Source of the DNA: an uncultured Paracoccaceae bacterium
GTDB lineage: Bacteria > Pseudomonadota > Alphaproteobacteria > Rhodobacterales > Rhodobacteraceae
Assembly (NCBI GenBank): GCA_947500055.1
Contig: CANMQO010000001.1
Location: 710,410-774,409, forward strand
Reading direction: 5' to 3'
DNA length: 64,000 nt
Shown here: in pieces, positions 10,246 through 19,136 of the stretch
Layout of the letters: every line of letters begins with the position of its first letter
Position numbering within the stretch: position 1 is the first letter of the stretch
The notes under the pieces: model-generated
What the model was told of the DNA's origin: nothing
What the model saw: only the letters and a program-made list of their open reading frames with translations
The model's database searches: none
Position numbers and translations under genes: made by a program

Positions 10246-10953
10246 ATGAACGAACATATTTCATCTGCCTATGACCGCGATCTGCAGGCAATCACGACCC
10301 TGATCATGAAGATGGGCGGCCTGGTCGAAGAGGCGATCCTGCAAGCGGCCAACTCGCTCACCAATCGCGATGTCGAACTGGCCGAACGCGTGCGCGATGG
10401 CGACAAGGTCATTGATGCCCTTGAATTACAGATCAATGAAGACGCGGCGCGTACCATCGCCTTGCGCGCGCCCGTGTCCAAGGACCTGCGTTCGATCCTG
10501 ACGGTCTTGCGACTGGCGGCATCGCTGGAACGGATCGGGGATTACGCCAAAAACATCGCCAAACGCACCAGCGTATTGGTTGAGATGTCGCCGGTCAGTG
10601 GTGCGGATACCGCCCTGCGCCGCATGGCCCGCGAGGTCGAGCAGATGTTGAAAGACACGCTGGACGCCTATGTAAGGGGCGACGCCGAACTGGCCGAGGA
10701 TGTGCGCCAGCGCGATCACGAGGTCGATCAGATGTATAACGCATTGTTCCGCGAATTCCTGACCTTCATGATGGAAGACCCACGCAACATCACCGCCTGC
10801 ATGCATCTGCATTTCATGGCCAAGAATATCGAACGGATGGGCGACCTGACCACGAATATGGCCGAGCAGGTGATTTATCTTGTCACCGGCGAAATGCCTG
10901 ATGAGGCCCGCCCCAAAAGTGACAAGACCGCATTTGTGACCACCCCGAGCTAG
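10246..10953 (+). CDS. phoU: Phosphate signalling complex protein PhoU
   Basis: 235 residues, all-helical, two PhoU repeats. The acidic metal-binding motifs occur as RDGDKVID in the first and RDHEVDQMYN in the second repeat, with ERIGDYAKNI and ERMGDLTTNM. PhoU links the Pst transporter to PhoR so that signalling is off when phosphate is plentiful. Translation starts at the ATG at 10246, with TAAGGAG 8 bases upstream. Confidence 0.95.
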   Translation: MNEHISSAYDRDLQAITTLIMKMGGLVEEAILQAANSLTNRDVELAERVRDGDKVIDALELQINEDAARTIALRAPVSKDLRSILTVLRLAASLERIGDYAKNIAKRTSVLVEMSPVSGADTALRRMAREVEQMLKDTLDAYVRGDAELAEDVRQRDHEVDQMYNALFREFLTFMMEDPRNITACMHLHFMAKNIERMGDLTTNMAEQVIYLVTGEMPDEARPKSDKTAFVTTPS

Positions 10954-10959
10954 AATCCG

Positions 10960-11646
10960 ATGTCCCAGCAACCCCATGTCCTTGTTGTCGAAGACGAACC
11001 CGCCCAACGCGAGGTGCTTGCCTATAATCTGGAGGCGGAAGGGTTCCGCGTCACCCGCGCCGAAAACGGTGAAGAGGGGCTGCTTTGCGTGGAGGAGGAC
11101 GCCCCGGATGTGATCGTGCTGGATTGGATGATGCCCAACCTGTCAGGGATCGAGGTGTGTCGCCGGTTGAAGATCAAGCCAGAGACCCGCGCGATACCCA
11201 TCATCATGCTCTCCGCCCGATCAGAAGAGGTCGACAAGGTCCGCGGTCTGGAAACCGGTGCCGATGATTACGTGGTCAAACCCTATTCGGTGTCCGAATT
11301 GCTGGCCCGTGTGCGCAGCCAGTTGCGCCGTGTGCGCCCCGCCACGGTGGGTCAGGTGCTGACCTATGATGATATTGTTTTGGACGCTGAGACCCACAGG
11401 GTGACCCGCGCGGATACAAATCTGAAACTCGGCCCGACCGAGTTCCGCCTTCTGAGCACGTTTATGGAAAAGCCGGGTCGCGTCTGGTCGCGCGACATGC
11501 TGCTTGACCGGGTCTGGGGCCGCGACATCTATGTCGACACGCGGACCGTGGATGTCCATGTCGGCCGTTTGCGCAAGGTGCTGACGCAACACGGGGGCAG
11601 CGACCCCGTGCGCACTGTGCGTGGGGCAGGCTACGCGCTGGGGTAG
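10960..11646 (+). CDS. phoB: Phosphate regulon response regulator PhoB
   Basis: 228 residues: a receiver domain (acidic pocket EDE near residue 10, phospho-acceptor Asp in VIVLDWMMPNLSG, Lys in VVKPYSV) followed by an OmpR-type winged helix with the VDVHVGRLRKVL recognition region. It is expected to bind the Pho box at 5687-5726, closing an autoregulatory loop. Starts 6 bases after the phoU stop. Confidence 0.94.
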   Translation: MSQQPHVLVVEDEPAQREVLAYNLEAEGFRVTRAENGEEGLLCVEEDAPDVIVLDWMMPNLSGIEVCRRLKIKPETRAIPIIMLSARSEEVDKVRGLETGADDYVVKPYSVSELLARVRSQLRRVRPATVGQVLTYDDIVLDAETHRVTRADTNLKLGPTEFRLLSTFMEKPGRVWSRDMLLDRVWGRDIYVDTRTVDVHVGRLRKVLTQHGGSDPVRTVRGAGYALG

Positions 11647-11679
11647 GGTGGCGTCGCACATGAACTGCGCAGCGCCACC
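11647..11679 (+). terminator. Hairpin after phoB, possible terminator
   Basis: GGTGGCG (11647-11653) can pair with CGCCACC (11673-11679) one base after the phoB stop. There is no T-run, so it is only a weak candidate for the end of the pst-pho transcript. Confidence 0.35.
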
Positions 11680-11737
11680 GGGATCATGATATCCGTGCCA
11701 AACGCTGTAGTCAGTAAAAGGCCGGGGTGCGTTGTGG

Positions 11738-12526
11738 TTACTCAACGACAAATGCGCCGGTTTCGACGTAGTCCGTGCCACTGATGGTATGCGTGAGGTG
11801 AACGCCACCGACGGCTTCTTCCGCGTTGGCGCCTGTCAACAATCCGAGGTATTCACCAGCGGCAGCTGTGGCTCCAGCAATGCTACTTCCACCACCTGTC
11901 GTGGTACCCGAAAACTGACCGTCTACAATGGAACCCTCGACAAGCACGATATCGGCGAAGGTTTCTGAACTGAAGTGATTTTCACGGTCCGTAATCATGC
12001 CATCCACTGATGAGTCAGCGAAATCAACATTTAAGGTAGCAGCACCCGTTACCAGTCGGCTGCCCGATAGGCCGGATGCAGTTACAAACCATGATGCGTA
12101 GTCGCCGGTATAAGTTGCAGTTCCCGTTACTGGAACCACGGTATCACCGGTTCTCTCCATGAAAGCGCCGGATACGCTCAGACTGGTGCTAGGGCTAGTA
12201 ACAACCGCGACGCGACCTCCTCCGGACGATGTTTCGGCGCCGCTTCCGTAGTGCTGGCCTGTTGAAGACACATAGTAGCCGGCGAATCCGGGTGTGTCGT
12301 AAAAGGCGCGGGCGGCGAGTTCCCTGGTGGTGACACCGTCTGTCACCGTCAACACATTTGTGGCTTCGTCATAATCGACAGTCACCATTGATGGGACGAT
12401 GCCCATCGACACCTGCGCCGCAGCCACAGTTTCAGGAGAGGGGGTTTCGGGATCGGAACCTCCCCCGCCGCTGCATCCGGCAACTGTCAACAAGCTCAGG
12501 GATATAAATGTAAAACCGTTCTTCAT
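11738..12526 (-). CDS. Lipoprotein with transferrin-binding-protein-like (TbpB) C-terminal barrel
   Basis: 262 residues. An N-terminal lipoprotein signal with lipobox LTVAGC (lipidated Cys18) is followed by a GGGGSDPETPSPET linker. The C-terminal region, with GEYLGLLTGANAEEAVGGV near the end, resembles the small beta-barrel of TbpB/factor-H-binding-protein-like lipoproteins, where G(x)FxGPNAEExGG is typical. The start has AGGAG 6 bases upstream. No TonB receptor or Slam translocon gene is adjacent. Likely outer-membrane anchored; ligand unknown. Confidence 0.7.
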   Translation of the reverse strand: MKNGFTFISLSLLTVAGCSGGGGSDPETPSPETVAAAQVSMGIVPSMVTVDYDEATNVLTVTDGVTTRELAARAFYDTPGFAGYYVSSTGQHYGSGAETSSGGGRVAVVTSPSTSLSVSGAFMERTGDTVVPVTGTATYTGDYASWFVTASGLSGSRLVTGAATLNVDFADSSVDGMITDRENHFSSETFADIVLVEGSIVDGQFSGTTTGGGSSIAGATAAAGEYLGLLTGANAEEAVGGVHLTHTISGTDYVETGAFVVE

Positions 12527-13030
12527 CGTTAACTCCTAGTTAAAAAAACTGATTAAAGGGGGTCGTTAATAAAGGTTAATTTAGTTTGGCGGAGGTGTTT
12601 CTGGCAATGCTTTTGTTAAGTATCTGTTATAAATGGTAAAATAATGTGTGCCACAACGTGGGGTTGCCAGCGGTATCTGCCGAATTCGTTAACGCTGGCC
12701 GCTTAGTTGGTACAAATGGTTTATGTCGCGGCGCAGCGACATACGTTCTGAGCGGTGACCGATTGCGCACATGCCCGGTCGGAATTGCTCCGCCCCCGAG
12801 CGATCCGTCCGATCCTCACAAACCGAAGAACAGTAGAGTGGTCAACGTGGCTTAGTAACGGCTTCCCGTAGATTTTCGGGGGTGAATATCAAAACATATC
12901 GACTTGGCAGTCACGCTAATGCGCCAGTCAACCATGATAGGGGCGTCGGCGAAGATGACATCAACCGCTATCTATTCTGTCACAACACGATGACGTGCAA
13001 GTTTCGCTTGATGGGAGACTGCCGCCGTCT
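12527..13030. other. Gene-poor intergenic stretch
   Basis: About 500 bases between the TbpB-like lipoprotein gene and the small membrane protein gene. The first 120 bases are AT-rich and should hold the lipoprotein promoter (minus strand). The rest holds only short open frames with no convincing start or composition. No tRNA or long hairpin was found. Confidence 0.5.
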
Positions 13031-13267
13031 TCATTCGTCGCTATCGGCGTCGTTGACCGCATTCACGATCAGGAAAGCAGCGAGAATACCGGCGACGATA
13101 TAGGTGGCGTTCAGCGACACGGTTCTGGCCGCATCCGATTCCCAGCGATCAGATGCAGGTTCGGGTGCGCCTGAGCTGTTGGTTGCAAGCCCATCCGCCT
13201 GACTGATCCCTGCTGTGCAGAGCAATGCCGCAACGATGGCGAGAGTTGTGAATTTGCGCATATTCAT
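13031..13267 (-). CDS. Small exported/membrane protein, unknown function
   Basis: 78 residues. MNMRKFTTLAIVAALLCTAGISQA is a signal peptide, followed by a short polar stretch and one hydrophobic segment, TYIVAGILAAFLIVNAV, ending in the acidic tail NDADSDE. Topology would be one membrane span with an acidic C-terminus. I recognise this layout from small Rhodobacteraceae proteins but know no function. Confidence 0.65.
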   Translation of the reverse strand: MNMRKFTTLAIVAALLCTAGISQADGLATNSSGAPEPASDRWESDAARTVSLNATYIVAGILAAFLIVNAVNDADSDE

Positions 13268-13316
13268 CCCTTTTCTTTGGTCCCGACGCTATCAGACAGG
13301 TGCCTGAGTGCAATTG

Positions 13317-14720
13317 CTATTCGCTGCTCCATGGCCCGTGATGTCCGGTGCCGCCATCGGTCCGGGCGAAGCCATGGGCGCCGAAAAAGTCGCGCTGGCC
13401 CTGGATCATGTTGGCGGTGCCGCGTGCGGTGCGCATCGCGTCGAAATAGGCCAGCCCGGATGACAGCGCGGGCAGGGCGATGCCGTGCAGGGCTGCCTGG
13501 GCAACGACCTGCCGTAACGCGTCGTGATTGGATTTGAGCGTATCGGCGAAGGTGGGTGCGAACATCAGGTTGCGGTCCGGATCATCCTGCAGTGCGCTGG
13601 CCATGTCATCCAGCATGGCGGAACGGATGATACAACCTGCGCGCCAGACCTTTGCAATCTCGGGCAGGGGCAGCGTCCAGCCGAATTCATCGGATGCCTT
13701 TGCGATCATGTCGAACCCTTGCGCGTAGCACAGGATTTTGCCGGCGATCAGCGCCTGTTCCAGCGTTTCGACCGACAATGTATCATGTGGGATGTGACGT
13801 GGTGCTGTGCCGAACAATGCCTCACCTGCGGCACGCCTGTCGCGCTGCGATGACAGGTTGCGCGCGACAACGGCGGCCTCGATTGCGGGAATAGGGGCTG
13901 CGAGATGCTGCGCCTCGATCACGGTCCAGCGACCGGTGCCTTTCTGGCCTGCGGCATCGACAATGACCTCCAGCATGGGCTGGCCCGTCTTGGGGTCCGT
14001 GGCTGCGGCCACCTTGCCCGATATCTCGATCAGGTAGGATTGCAGTGAGCCCTTGTCCCATGCAGCGAAATGGTCGGCGATAGCACTGTGATCAAGGCCC
14101 AGACCATCGCGCATGAGCCCGTAAACCTCTGCAATCATTTGCATATCGGCATATTCGATGCCGTTATGGACGGCCTTGACGAAATGCCCGGCCCCTTCTT
14201 CGCCCATCCAAGTGGCGCAGGCCGTGCCTTTGTGTTCGGCAGCGATGGCGGTCAGGATATGCGCGACGCGGTCCCAATGGGCGCGTTTGCCGCCGCCCAT
14301 GATGGAGGGGCCGAAGCGCGCGCCTTCTTCACCGCCTGACACGCCGATGCCCAGAAAGGGCAGGTCGCCCGCATCACGTGCCCGTCGGTTTGTGTCGTGG
14401 AAATTGGCGTTGCCCGCGTCAATGATCATGTCGTCATCATCCAGCAGTGGGCGCAGGGCGGCGATCTGATCGTCTACCGCATCGCCTGCAGGGACCATCA
14501 GGATGATCGCGCGGGGTTTGTCGATGGCCGCAACAAGCTCTTTCAGGCTTTCGGTCGGAGTAATCCGGTCGGCCAGATCACCGGCAGCTTTGTGGAAATC
14601 GTGGGTTCGTTCCGTTGTCCTGTTCCACACCGCGATGTCAAACCCTTTATCGGCGATGTTCAACGCCAGTGCAGCCCCCATAGTGCCAAGGCCAATCAAA
14701 CCGATTTCTGCGTTGCTCAT
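13317..14720 (-). CDS. gnd: 6-phosphogluconate dehydrogenase, decarboxylating
   Basis: 467 residues, normal length. Oxidises 6-phosphogluconate to ribulose 5-phosphate with NADP reduction. Rossmann motif GLGTMGAALALN at the N-terminus with a following WNRT consistent with NADP; GVSGGEEGARFGPSIM and the catalytic Lys in HFVKAVHNGIEY are present; the C-terminal helical domain ends with the substrate-binding tail HGPWSSE. Monocistronic in appearance. Confidence 0.95.
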   Translation of the reverse strand: MSNAEIGLIGLGTMGAALALNIADKGFDIAVWNRTTERTHDFHKAAGDLADRITPTESLKELVAAIDKPRAIILMVPAGDAVDDQIAALRPLLDDDDMIIDAGNANFHDTNRRARDAGDLPFLGIGVSGGEEGARFGPSIMGGGKRAHWDRVAHILTAIAAEHKGTACATWMGEEGAGHFVKAVHNGIEYADMQMIAEVYGLMRDGLGLDHSAIADHFAAWDKGSLQSYLIEISGKVAAATDPKTGQPMLEVIVDAAGQKGTGRWTVIEAQHLAAPIPAIEAAVVARNLSSQRDRRAAGEALFGTAPRHIPHDTLSVETLEQALIAGKILCYAQGFDMIAKASDEFGWTLPLPEIAKVWRAGCIIRSAMLDDMASALQDDPDRNLMFAPTFADTLKSNHDALRQVVAQAALHGIALPALSSGLAYFDAMRTARGTANMIQGQRDFFGAHGFARTDGGTGHHGPWSSE

Positions 14721-14906
14721 ACCCGTGATCCTTGCCTGTTATGTTGCGGTGGGTATAGGGGCTATCGGGCCGGTTGAAAACGGGGGCGGCAAATAGAACA
14801 CGTGGATTTGTGTTTTGTAGGTGCCACGTGACGCATGATTGTGGGGTAAATTGATACCTAAATGTTAAGATATTGTTTTTGCTTTATATTATGGCGTGTT
14901 TGCCGC

Positions 14907-14934
14907 TTGACTGTAAATTCACCCTCTCTATAAC
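14907..14934 (+). promoter_or_regulatory. Sigma-70-type promoter of rplM-rpsI
   Basis: TTGACT at 14907-14912 and TATAAC at 14929-14934 are separated by 16 bases, 52 bases ahead of the rplM start. The segment lies in a locally AT-rich gap and is the best housekeeping promoter match I saw in the window. Confidence 0.6.
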
Positions 14935-14986
14935 ACCGCAATCCGAATGATGTGGGCGTGGCCCACCCCAACCGAATTGGTGAGAT

Positions 14987-15448
14987 ATGAAAACCTTTAC
15001 CGCAACTCCGGCGGATATCGACAAGAAATGGATCCTGATCGACGCTGAAGGCGTTGTTCTGGGCCGTCTTGCATCGATCGTCGCGATGCGCTTGCGTGGC
15101 AAGCACAAACCATCCTTCACGCCGCACATGGATATGGGCGACAACGTGATTGTCATCAACGCTGAAAAAATCCAGATGACTGGCAACAAGCGTGATGAGA
15201 AATATTACTGGCACACCGGCCATCCCGGCGGGATCAAATCCAAGACCAAGGCCGAAATCCTGGAAGGCGCGCATCCTGAGCGCGTTGTCATGAAAGCCGT
15301 TCAGCGCATGCTGCCCGGTGGCAAGCTGAGCCGCAAGCAAATGACAAACCTGCGCGTTTTCGCAGGCACTGAGCATGGCATGGAAGCACAGAAGCCCGAA
15401 GTTCTGGATGTTGCATCCATGAACAAAAAGAACACGAGGACTGCATAA
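14987..15448 (+). CDS. rplM: 50S ribosomal protein L13
   Basis: 153 residues. [22 protein letters not shown] and the [24 protein letters not shown] and [11 protein letters not shown] segments are standard L13. The TAA stop overlaps the rpsI ATG by one base (TAATG), the usual L13-S9 operon. Confidence 0.97.
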   Translation: MKTFTATPADIDKKWILIDAEGVVLGRLASIVAMRLRGKHKPSFTPHMDMGDNVIVINAEKIQMTGNKRDEKYYWHTGHPGGIKSKTKAEILEGAHPERVVMKAVQRMLPGGKLSRKQMTNLRVFAGTEHGMEAQKPEVLDVASMNKKNTRTA

Positions 15449-15945
15449 TGGCCGATCAAGTAAACTCGCTCGAAGAGCTGGGCCAAGTCGCTGAAGGCGT
15501 TGAAGCGCCCGAAGCTGTTGTTGAAGCGGCTGCCCCACGCGAGCCCGTCCGTGATGAGTTGGGACGGTCTTATGCCACTGGCAAGCGGAAGGATGCGGTT
15601 GCCCGCGTCTGGATCAAGCCGGGTTCCGGCAAGGTCACCGTGAACGGCAAGGACATGAACACGTATTTCGCCCGTCCCGTTCTGCAGATGATCCTGGCAC
15701 AGCCGTTTTCGGTTGCCGGTGTCACAGGCCAGTTCGACGTGGTTGCCACCGTCAAGGGCGGCGGCTTGTCAGGTCAGGCTGGTGCGGTGAAGCATGGCGT
15801 GTCCAAGGCGCTGCAGCTTTATGATCCGACATTGCGCGCAGCCCTGAAAGCTGCCGGCTTCCTGACCCGCGACAGCCGCGTGGTGGAACGCAAGAAATAC
15901 GGTAAGCGCAAGGCGCGCCGGAGCTTCCAGTTCTCCAAGCGTTAA
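15448..15945 (+). CDS. rpsI: 30S ribosomal protein S9
   Basis: 165 residues. The C-terminal 130 match S9 ([21 protein letters not shown] and the final [17 protein letters not shown]). The first 30 residues are an acidic Glu/Ala-rich extension seen in alphaproteobacterial S9. Confidence 0.97.
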   Translation: MADQVNSLEELGQVAEGVEAPEAVVEAAAPREPVRDELGRSYATGKRKDAVARVWIKPGSGKVTVNGKDMNTYFARPVLQMILAQPFSVAGVTGQFDVVATVKGGGLSGQAGAVKHGVSKALQLYDPTLRAALKAAGFLTRDSRVVERKKYGKRKARRSFQFSKR

Positions 15946-15964
15946 TCGCTCTCCGAATTTTTAC

Positions 15965-15995
15965 AAAAAGGGCGGTCCCATGGGCCGCCCTTTTT
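15965..15995 (+). terminator. Rho-independent terminator after rpsI
   Basis: An 11-bp perfect stem, AAAAAGGGCGG with CCGCCCTTTTT, closes a 9-base loop (TCCCATGGG), ending in five T residues 20 bases after the rpsI stop. The A-tract on the 5' side lets it work on both strands. Confidence 0.92.
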
Positions 15996-16298
15996 GCTGC
16001 GTTAGGCCGGGCCGCATACACGTTGCGCCCGTCACCGTTGGATCATTTGAGAATAGCGCGACTTACGAGACGTCGGCTGAGCGGACGGAGTTGACCTTCG
16101 ATAGCTGAGATCCAACGGCGGCTTTCGATTGGGCGGACTCACAAACCTGTGTATTGAAGTCTTAAATATAGAAACTGAAAGCTGGGTGGGGTCTTCGGTG
16201 CGGTCGCATCGCGGACGAGAGCCCCCAGTGATCAGTACTGCGATTGCGACGAATTTCGACCAGGCAAGAAGGGGTGTGAGTAATGTGGGAGCAACAAA
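15996..16298. other. Non-annotated stretch upstream of the Imm11-like gene, possible toxin-gene remnant
   Basis: About 300 bases without an intact gene. Two plus-strand frames are open up to the next gene: one from 16105 to a TGA at 16300-16302 that overlaps the downstream ATG, and one from 16179 to a TAA at 16281-16283. Neither has a good start codon. They could be a remnant of a toxin gene, or chance. Confidence 0.3.
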
Positions 16299-16940
16299 AT
16301 GAGTAGCTATGTTTGGGTGAGCCACACTGGAGCCAATAGATACAGACATTTTGACTTTGGATTGCCACATACGATGACTTTGGAAGAGCGTGTTGCGATG
16401 TCCGATAGTATCGATCTTGATTCACGAATTGGACTATCACTACCCTCTGACAGATTCCCGAATACTCTGGAGAGCATTGGTAGAGGCAGCAAGCTACCAA
16501 TTATTCTGCCTGATTACATAAATTGGATGTGCCCGGTGGTATCGGAAAAGCTGGCAGATACTCTGCGGACAGGCGATCTGGGCGCTTCCAATTTCTATCC
16601 GGTATCTCTGAAACGTCTTGACACAGGTGCAACCTTCACTCAGATATTTTTCATTCTAAATATTGCTGTATGTAAACATGCTCTGCAGCCGGACAGGTCA
16701 TCAGGTCTTCGCGAGCGCATGATGGCTCAAACTGTGAAGCAGCGGGAATTCAATCTGAAGGCGACGGTGTCGAATGACGAACTGGTACTAAGCTCATCTT
16801 GCTTGGGTGGGCCCGACATTTGGGTCGATCCAATGCTACCGCAAGAAACCTTCTTTGTTAGTGATCGGCTTTACCGGTCGTTGGAAAGCGAGAATCTATC
16901 AAAGCCTCTCGATTTTGTTCGTTGTTGCGTGAGCGATTGA
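16299..16940 (+). CDS. Imm11-like (DUF1629) immunity protein
   Basis: 213 residues, start at ATG 16299 with GGGAG 8 bases upstream. The C-terminal part, GGPDIWVDPMLPQETFFVSDRLYRSLE (split here as GGPDIWVDPML and FFVSDRLYRSLE), matches the imm11/DUF1629 pattern in which a short DIWRDP-type element is followed by a VSDRLxxALE helix. In polymorphic toxin systems such proteins protect against a co-encoded toxin. Here no toxin gene is present. Codon use and G+C are visibly more AT-rich than the flanking ribosomal and transport genes, which suggests horizontal acquisition. Confidence 0.65.
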   Translation: MSSYVWVSHTGANRYRHFDFGLPHTMTLEERVAMSDSIDLDSRIGLSLPSDRFPNTLESIGRGSKLPIILPDYINWMCPVVSEKLADTLRTGDLGASNFYPVSLKRLDTGATFTQIFFILNIAVCKHALQPDRSSGLRERMMAQTVKQREFNLKATVSNDELVLSSSCLGGPDIWVDPMLPQETFFVSDRLYRSLESENLSKPLDFVRCCVSD

Positions 16941-17109
16941 TCATTCACCTCCGGTAGGTGACATGGAGCAGGAAACATGCATGAACTTGAGAGAACGCAC
17001 TTTAGAACTAAGTCACCCGTCTTATAGCAAAGCCGACACTCCAGCAGCCCGCAGCAGATGTAAAAATAGGGCTCAAACAGGCCATCCGCATTACTAAGGG
17101 AAGGCGTCT

Positions 17110-17346
17110 CTAAAACGCCTTGAACGTCAACGTCGTCAGCGACCGTTCGATCCCGTTGATATCCAGCAGGTTTTCGTTGACGAACTTGCCCACATCTTCG
17201 CCTTCGGGAATGTAAAGCTTCATCAGGAGATCATAATCGCCGCTGGTCGAGTACAGTTCTGAATGGATTTCGCGCAGGGCGATTTCATCGGCGACGTTGT
17301 AGGTGGTGCCGGGTTTGCAGCGGATCTGGATAAAAACGCAGGTCAT
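17110..17346 (-). CDS. Stand-alone Lrp/AsnC ligand-binding (RAM) domain protein
   Basis: 78 residues from the ATG at 17346 (MTCVFIQIRCKPG). It comprises only the AsnC_trans_reg (RAM) domain: beta-alpha-beta-beta-alpha-beta with the SGDYDLLMKLYIP turn. No helix-turn-helix is present. Such one-domain proteins form dimers or larger assemblies and may modulate true Lrp-family regulators. A longer frame back to 17460 is likely non-coding. Confidence 0.8.
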   Translation of the reverse strand: MTCVFIQIRCKPGTTYNVADEIALREIHSELYSTSGDYDLLMKLYIPEGEDVGKFVNENLLDINGIERSLTTLTFKAF

Positions 17347-17466
17347 TTGGGAATCCTGGGGCGATGAGGTTGGCGCGACCATAGCCGTTGTATCACGTGA
17401 TGCAAATTCCGCGTGAGGGGCGAGTTGCGTATTGATCTTTTGCGTCGGGCAAGAAACCATCGGGGG

Positions 17467-18339
17467 ATGTGGCGCAGGATGACATCGACGGAAGGTGGGC
17501 GCGGGTTGCTGATGGTCAGCCCGCCCCTGATTTATGCGCTGGCGCTGCTGGCGGTGCCATTGGGGGCGATCTTGTTGTTCAGCTTCTGGACACAGGACTT
17601 CATGGCCGTTGACACGACATTCACGCTGAACAACTATCGCGAGATCGCTGAAAAACCGATTTATTGGGCCTTGCTGAAACGGTCGCTTTTTGTCGCTGGT
17701 TGCGTGACAGTAGTGACGGTTATTCTTGCGTTTCCAGTGGCTTACTTCGTGTCATTTCATGTGCGTGCTGACCGCAAGTCACTGTGGCTGTTCCTGATCA
17801 CGATACCGTTCTGGACCTCCTATCTGATCCGGGTGTTTTTGTGGAAGGTGATCCTCGGCTATAATGGCGTGGTCAATACAGGGTTGATCAATATTGGCCT
17901 GATTGAAGAACCGCTGACCTTTATCCTTTATAACGTGAACGCGGTGATTATTACATTGGCCCATGCCTTTGCGCCCTTTGCCATCCTGCCGATTTTCGTC
18001 GCATTGGAGAAGATCGACCGGTCCTTGCTGGAGGCAGCCCAGGATCTGGGTGAAAGCAGGGCGATGACGTTCTTTCGCGTGACTTTGCCCCTTGCCATGC
18101 CGGGCGTGGTGGCGGCTGTGCTGATTGTTTTCATCCCGACGATTGGTGACTATGTCACGCCGGAATTGATGGGCGGGGCCGGGGGCAAGCTGATCGCCAA
18201 TATGATCCAGACGCAGTTTCTGGCATTGAACAACGCCCCCTTGGGGGCTGCATTGGCGATTGTGGCAATGGTCAGCGTCTCGGCGATCAGCCTGGCCTTC
18301 GTTCTGTTGAACCGCCGTTGGTTGAAGGGGCGGTCATGA
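17467..18339 (+). CDS. Polyamine-type ABC transporter permease (PotB-like)
   Basis: About 290 residues; the start is uncertain between ATG 17467, ATG 17479 and an upstream GTG at 17413. Six membrane segments, and the permease EAA loop around residues 195-215 (EAAQDLGESRAMTFFRVTL). Close to the PotB/spermidine-putrescine class. Its stop overlaps the next gene by 4 bases. Confidence 0.85.
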   Translation: MWRRMTSTEGGRGLLMVSPPLIYALALLAVPLGAILLFSFWTQDFMAVDTTFTLNNYREIAEKPIYWALLKRSLFVAGCVTVVTVILAFPVAYFVSFHVRADRKSLWLFLITIPFWTSYLIRVFLWKVILGYNGVVNTGLINIGLIEEPLTFILYNVNAVIITLAHAFAPFAILPIFVALEKIDRSLLEAAQDLGESRAMTFFRVTLPLAMPGVVAAVLIVFIPTIGDYVTPELMGGAGGKLIANMIQTQFLALNNAPLGAALAIVAMVSVSAISLAFVLLNRRWLKGRS

Positions 18340-19136
18340 GCCTGCGTGTTTACACGATCATATACCTGATTTTCCTTTATGCCCCAATCGCTTTGCTGCC
18401 GATCTTTGCGTTCAATGACGCGACGATTATCGCTTTCCCCCTGTCGGGTGGCACGACAAAATGGTTCGCCGAAATGTGGACAACCAAGGCGCTGCATACG
18501 GCGGTGCAAAATTCACTGTTCATCGCCGTTATGACATCGCTCCTGTCAACATTGCTGGGCATATGTGCCGCGCGCGCGGGTGCGATGTACCGGTTTCCAA
18601 TGAAGGCGGGCATTATGGGGTTCATCATGCTGCCCCTTGTCCTGCCCGAGATTATTGTCGCTGTTTCACTGCTGATCGTGGTGGTTCAGATCCTTGATCT
18701 GGGCCTGTCGAACTGGACCATCATCGCAGCACATGTCCTGATCTGCACGCCATTCAGCATCGCCATTCTGAACGGGGCTTTTCAAAACCTCGACCCATCC
18801 ATGGAAGAGGCTGCGATGGATTTGGGTGAGAGCCGGTTTTCCGCCTTCCGTCTGGTCACATTGCCGCTTGTCATGCCGGGGATCATCGCATCGATGTTGA
18901 TTGCCTTCACGATCTCGCTTGATGAATTTATCATTGCGTTTTTCCTGTCGGGCTCCAGCCCGACGATGCCGGTCTATATCTGGGGTCTGTTGCGGTTTCC
19001 GCAGTCACTGCCGGTGGTCATGGCCTTGGGGACGATCCTTGTGGCGCTATCTATCATACTGTTATCTATCGCAGAAATTCTACGCCGCAGGGGTATGGCC
19101 CGCGCCGGTGTGACAGACAAAGGGGGTTTCCTGTGA
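18336..19136 (+). CDS. Polyamine-type ABC transporter permease (PotC-like)
   Basis: 266 residues from the ATG at 18336, which overlaps the stop of the PotB-like gene (ATGA). Six hydrophobic segments and the EAA loop EEAAMDLGESRFSAFRLVTL. The downstream ATPase starts at a GTG that overlaps this stop (GTGA). Partner of the PotB-like permease. Confidence 0.87.
   Translation: MSLRVYTIIYLIFLYAPIALLPIFAFNDATIIAFPLSGGTTKWFAEMWTTKALHTAVQNSLFIAVMTSLLSTLLGICAARAGAMYRFPMKAGIMGFIMLPLVLPEIIVAVSLLIVVVQILDLGLSNWTIIAAHVLICTPFSIAILNGAFQNLDPSMEEAAMDLGESRFSAFRLVTLPLVMPGIIASMLIAFTISLDEFIIAFFLSGSSPTMPVYIWGLLRFPQSLPVVMALGTILVALSIILLSIAEILRRRGMARAGVTDKGGFL

Noticed and set aside
12646..12855. 69-codon plus-strand open frame in the gene-poor gap
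   Set aside because: No recognisable motif, no good ribosome site, and no signal or membrane segment.
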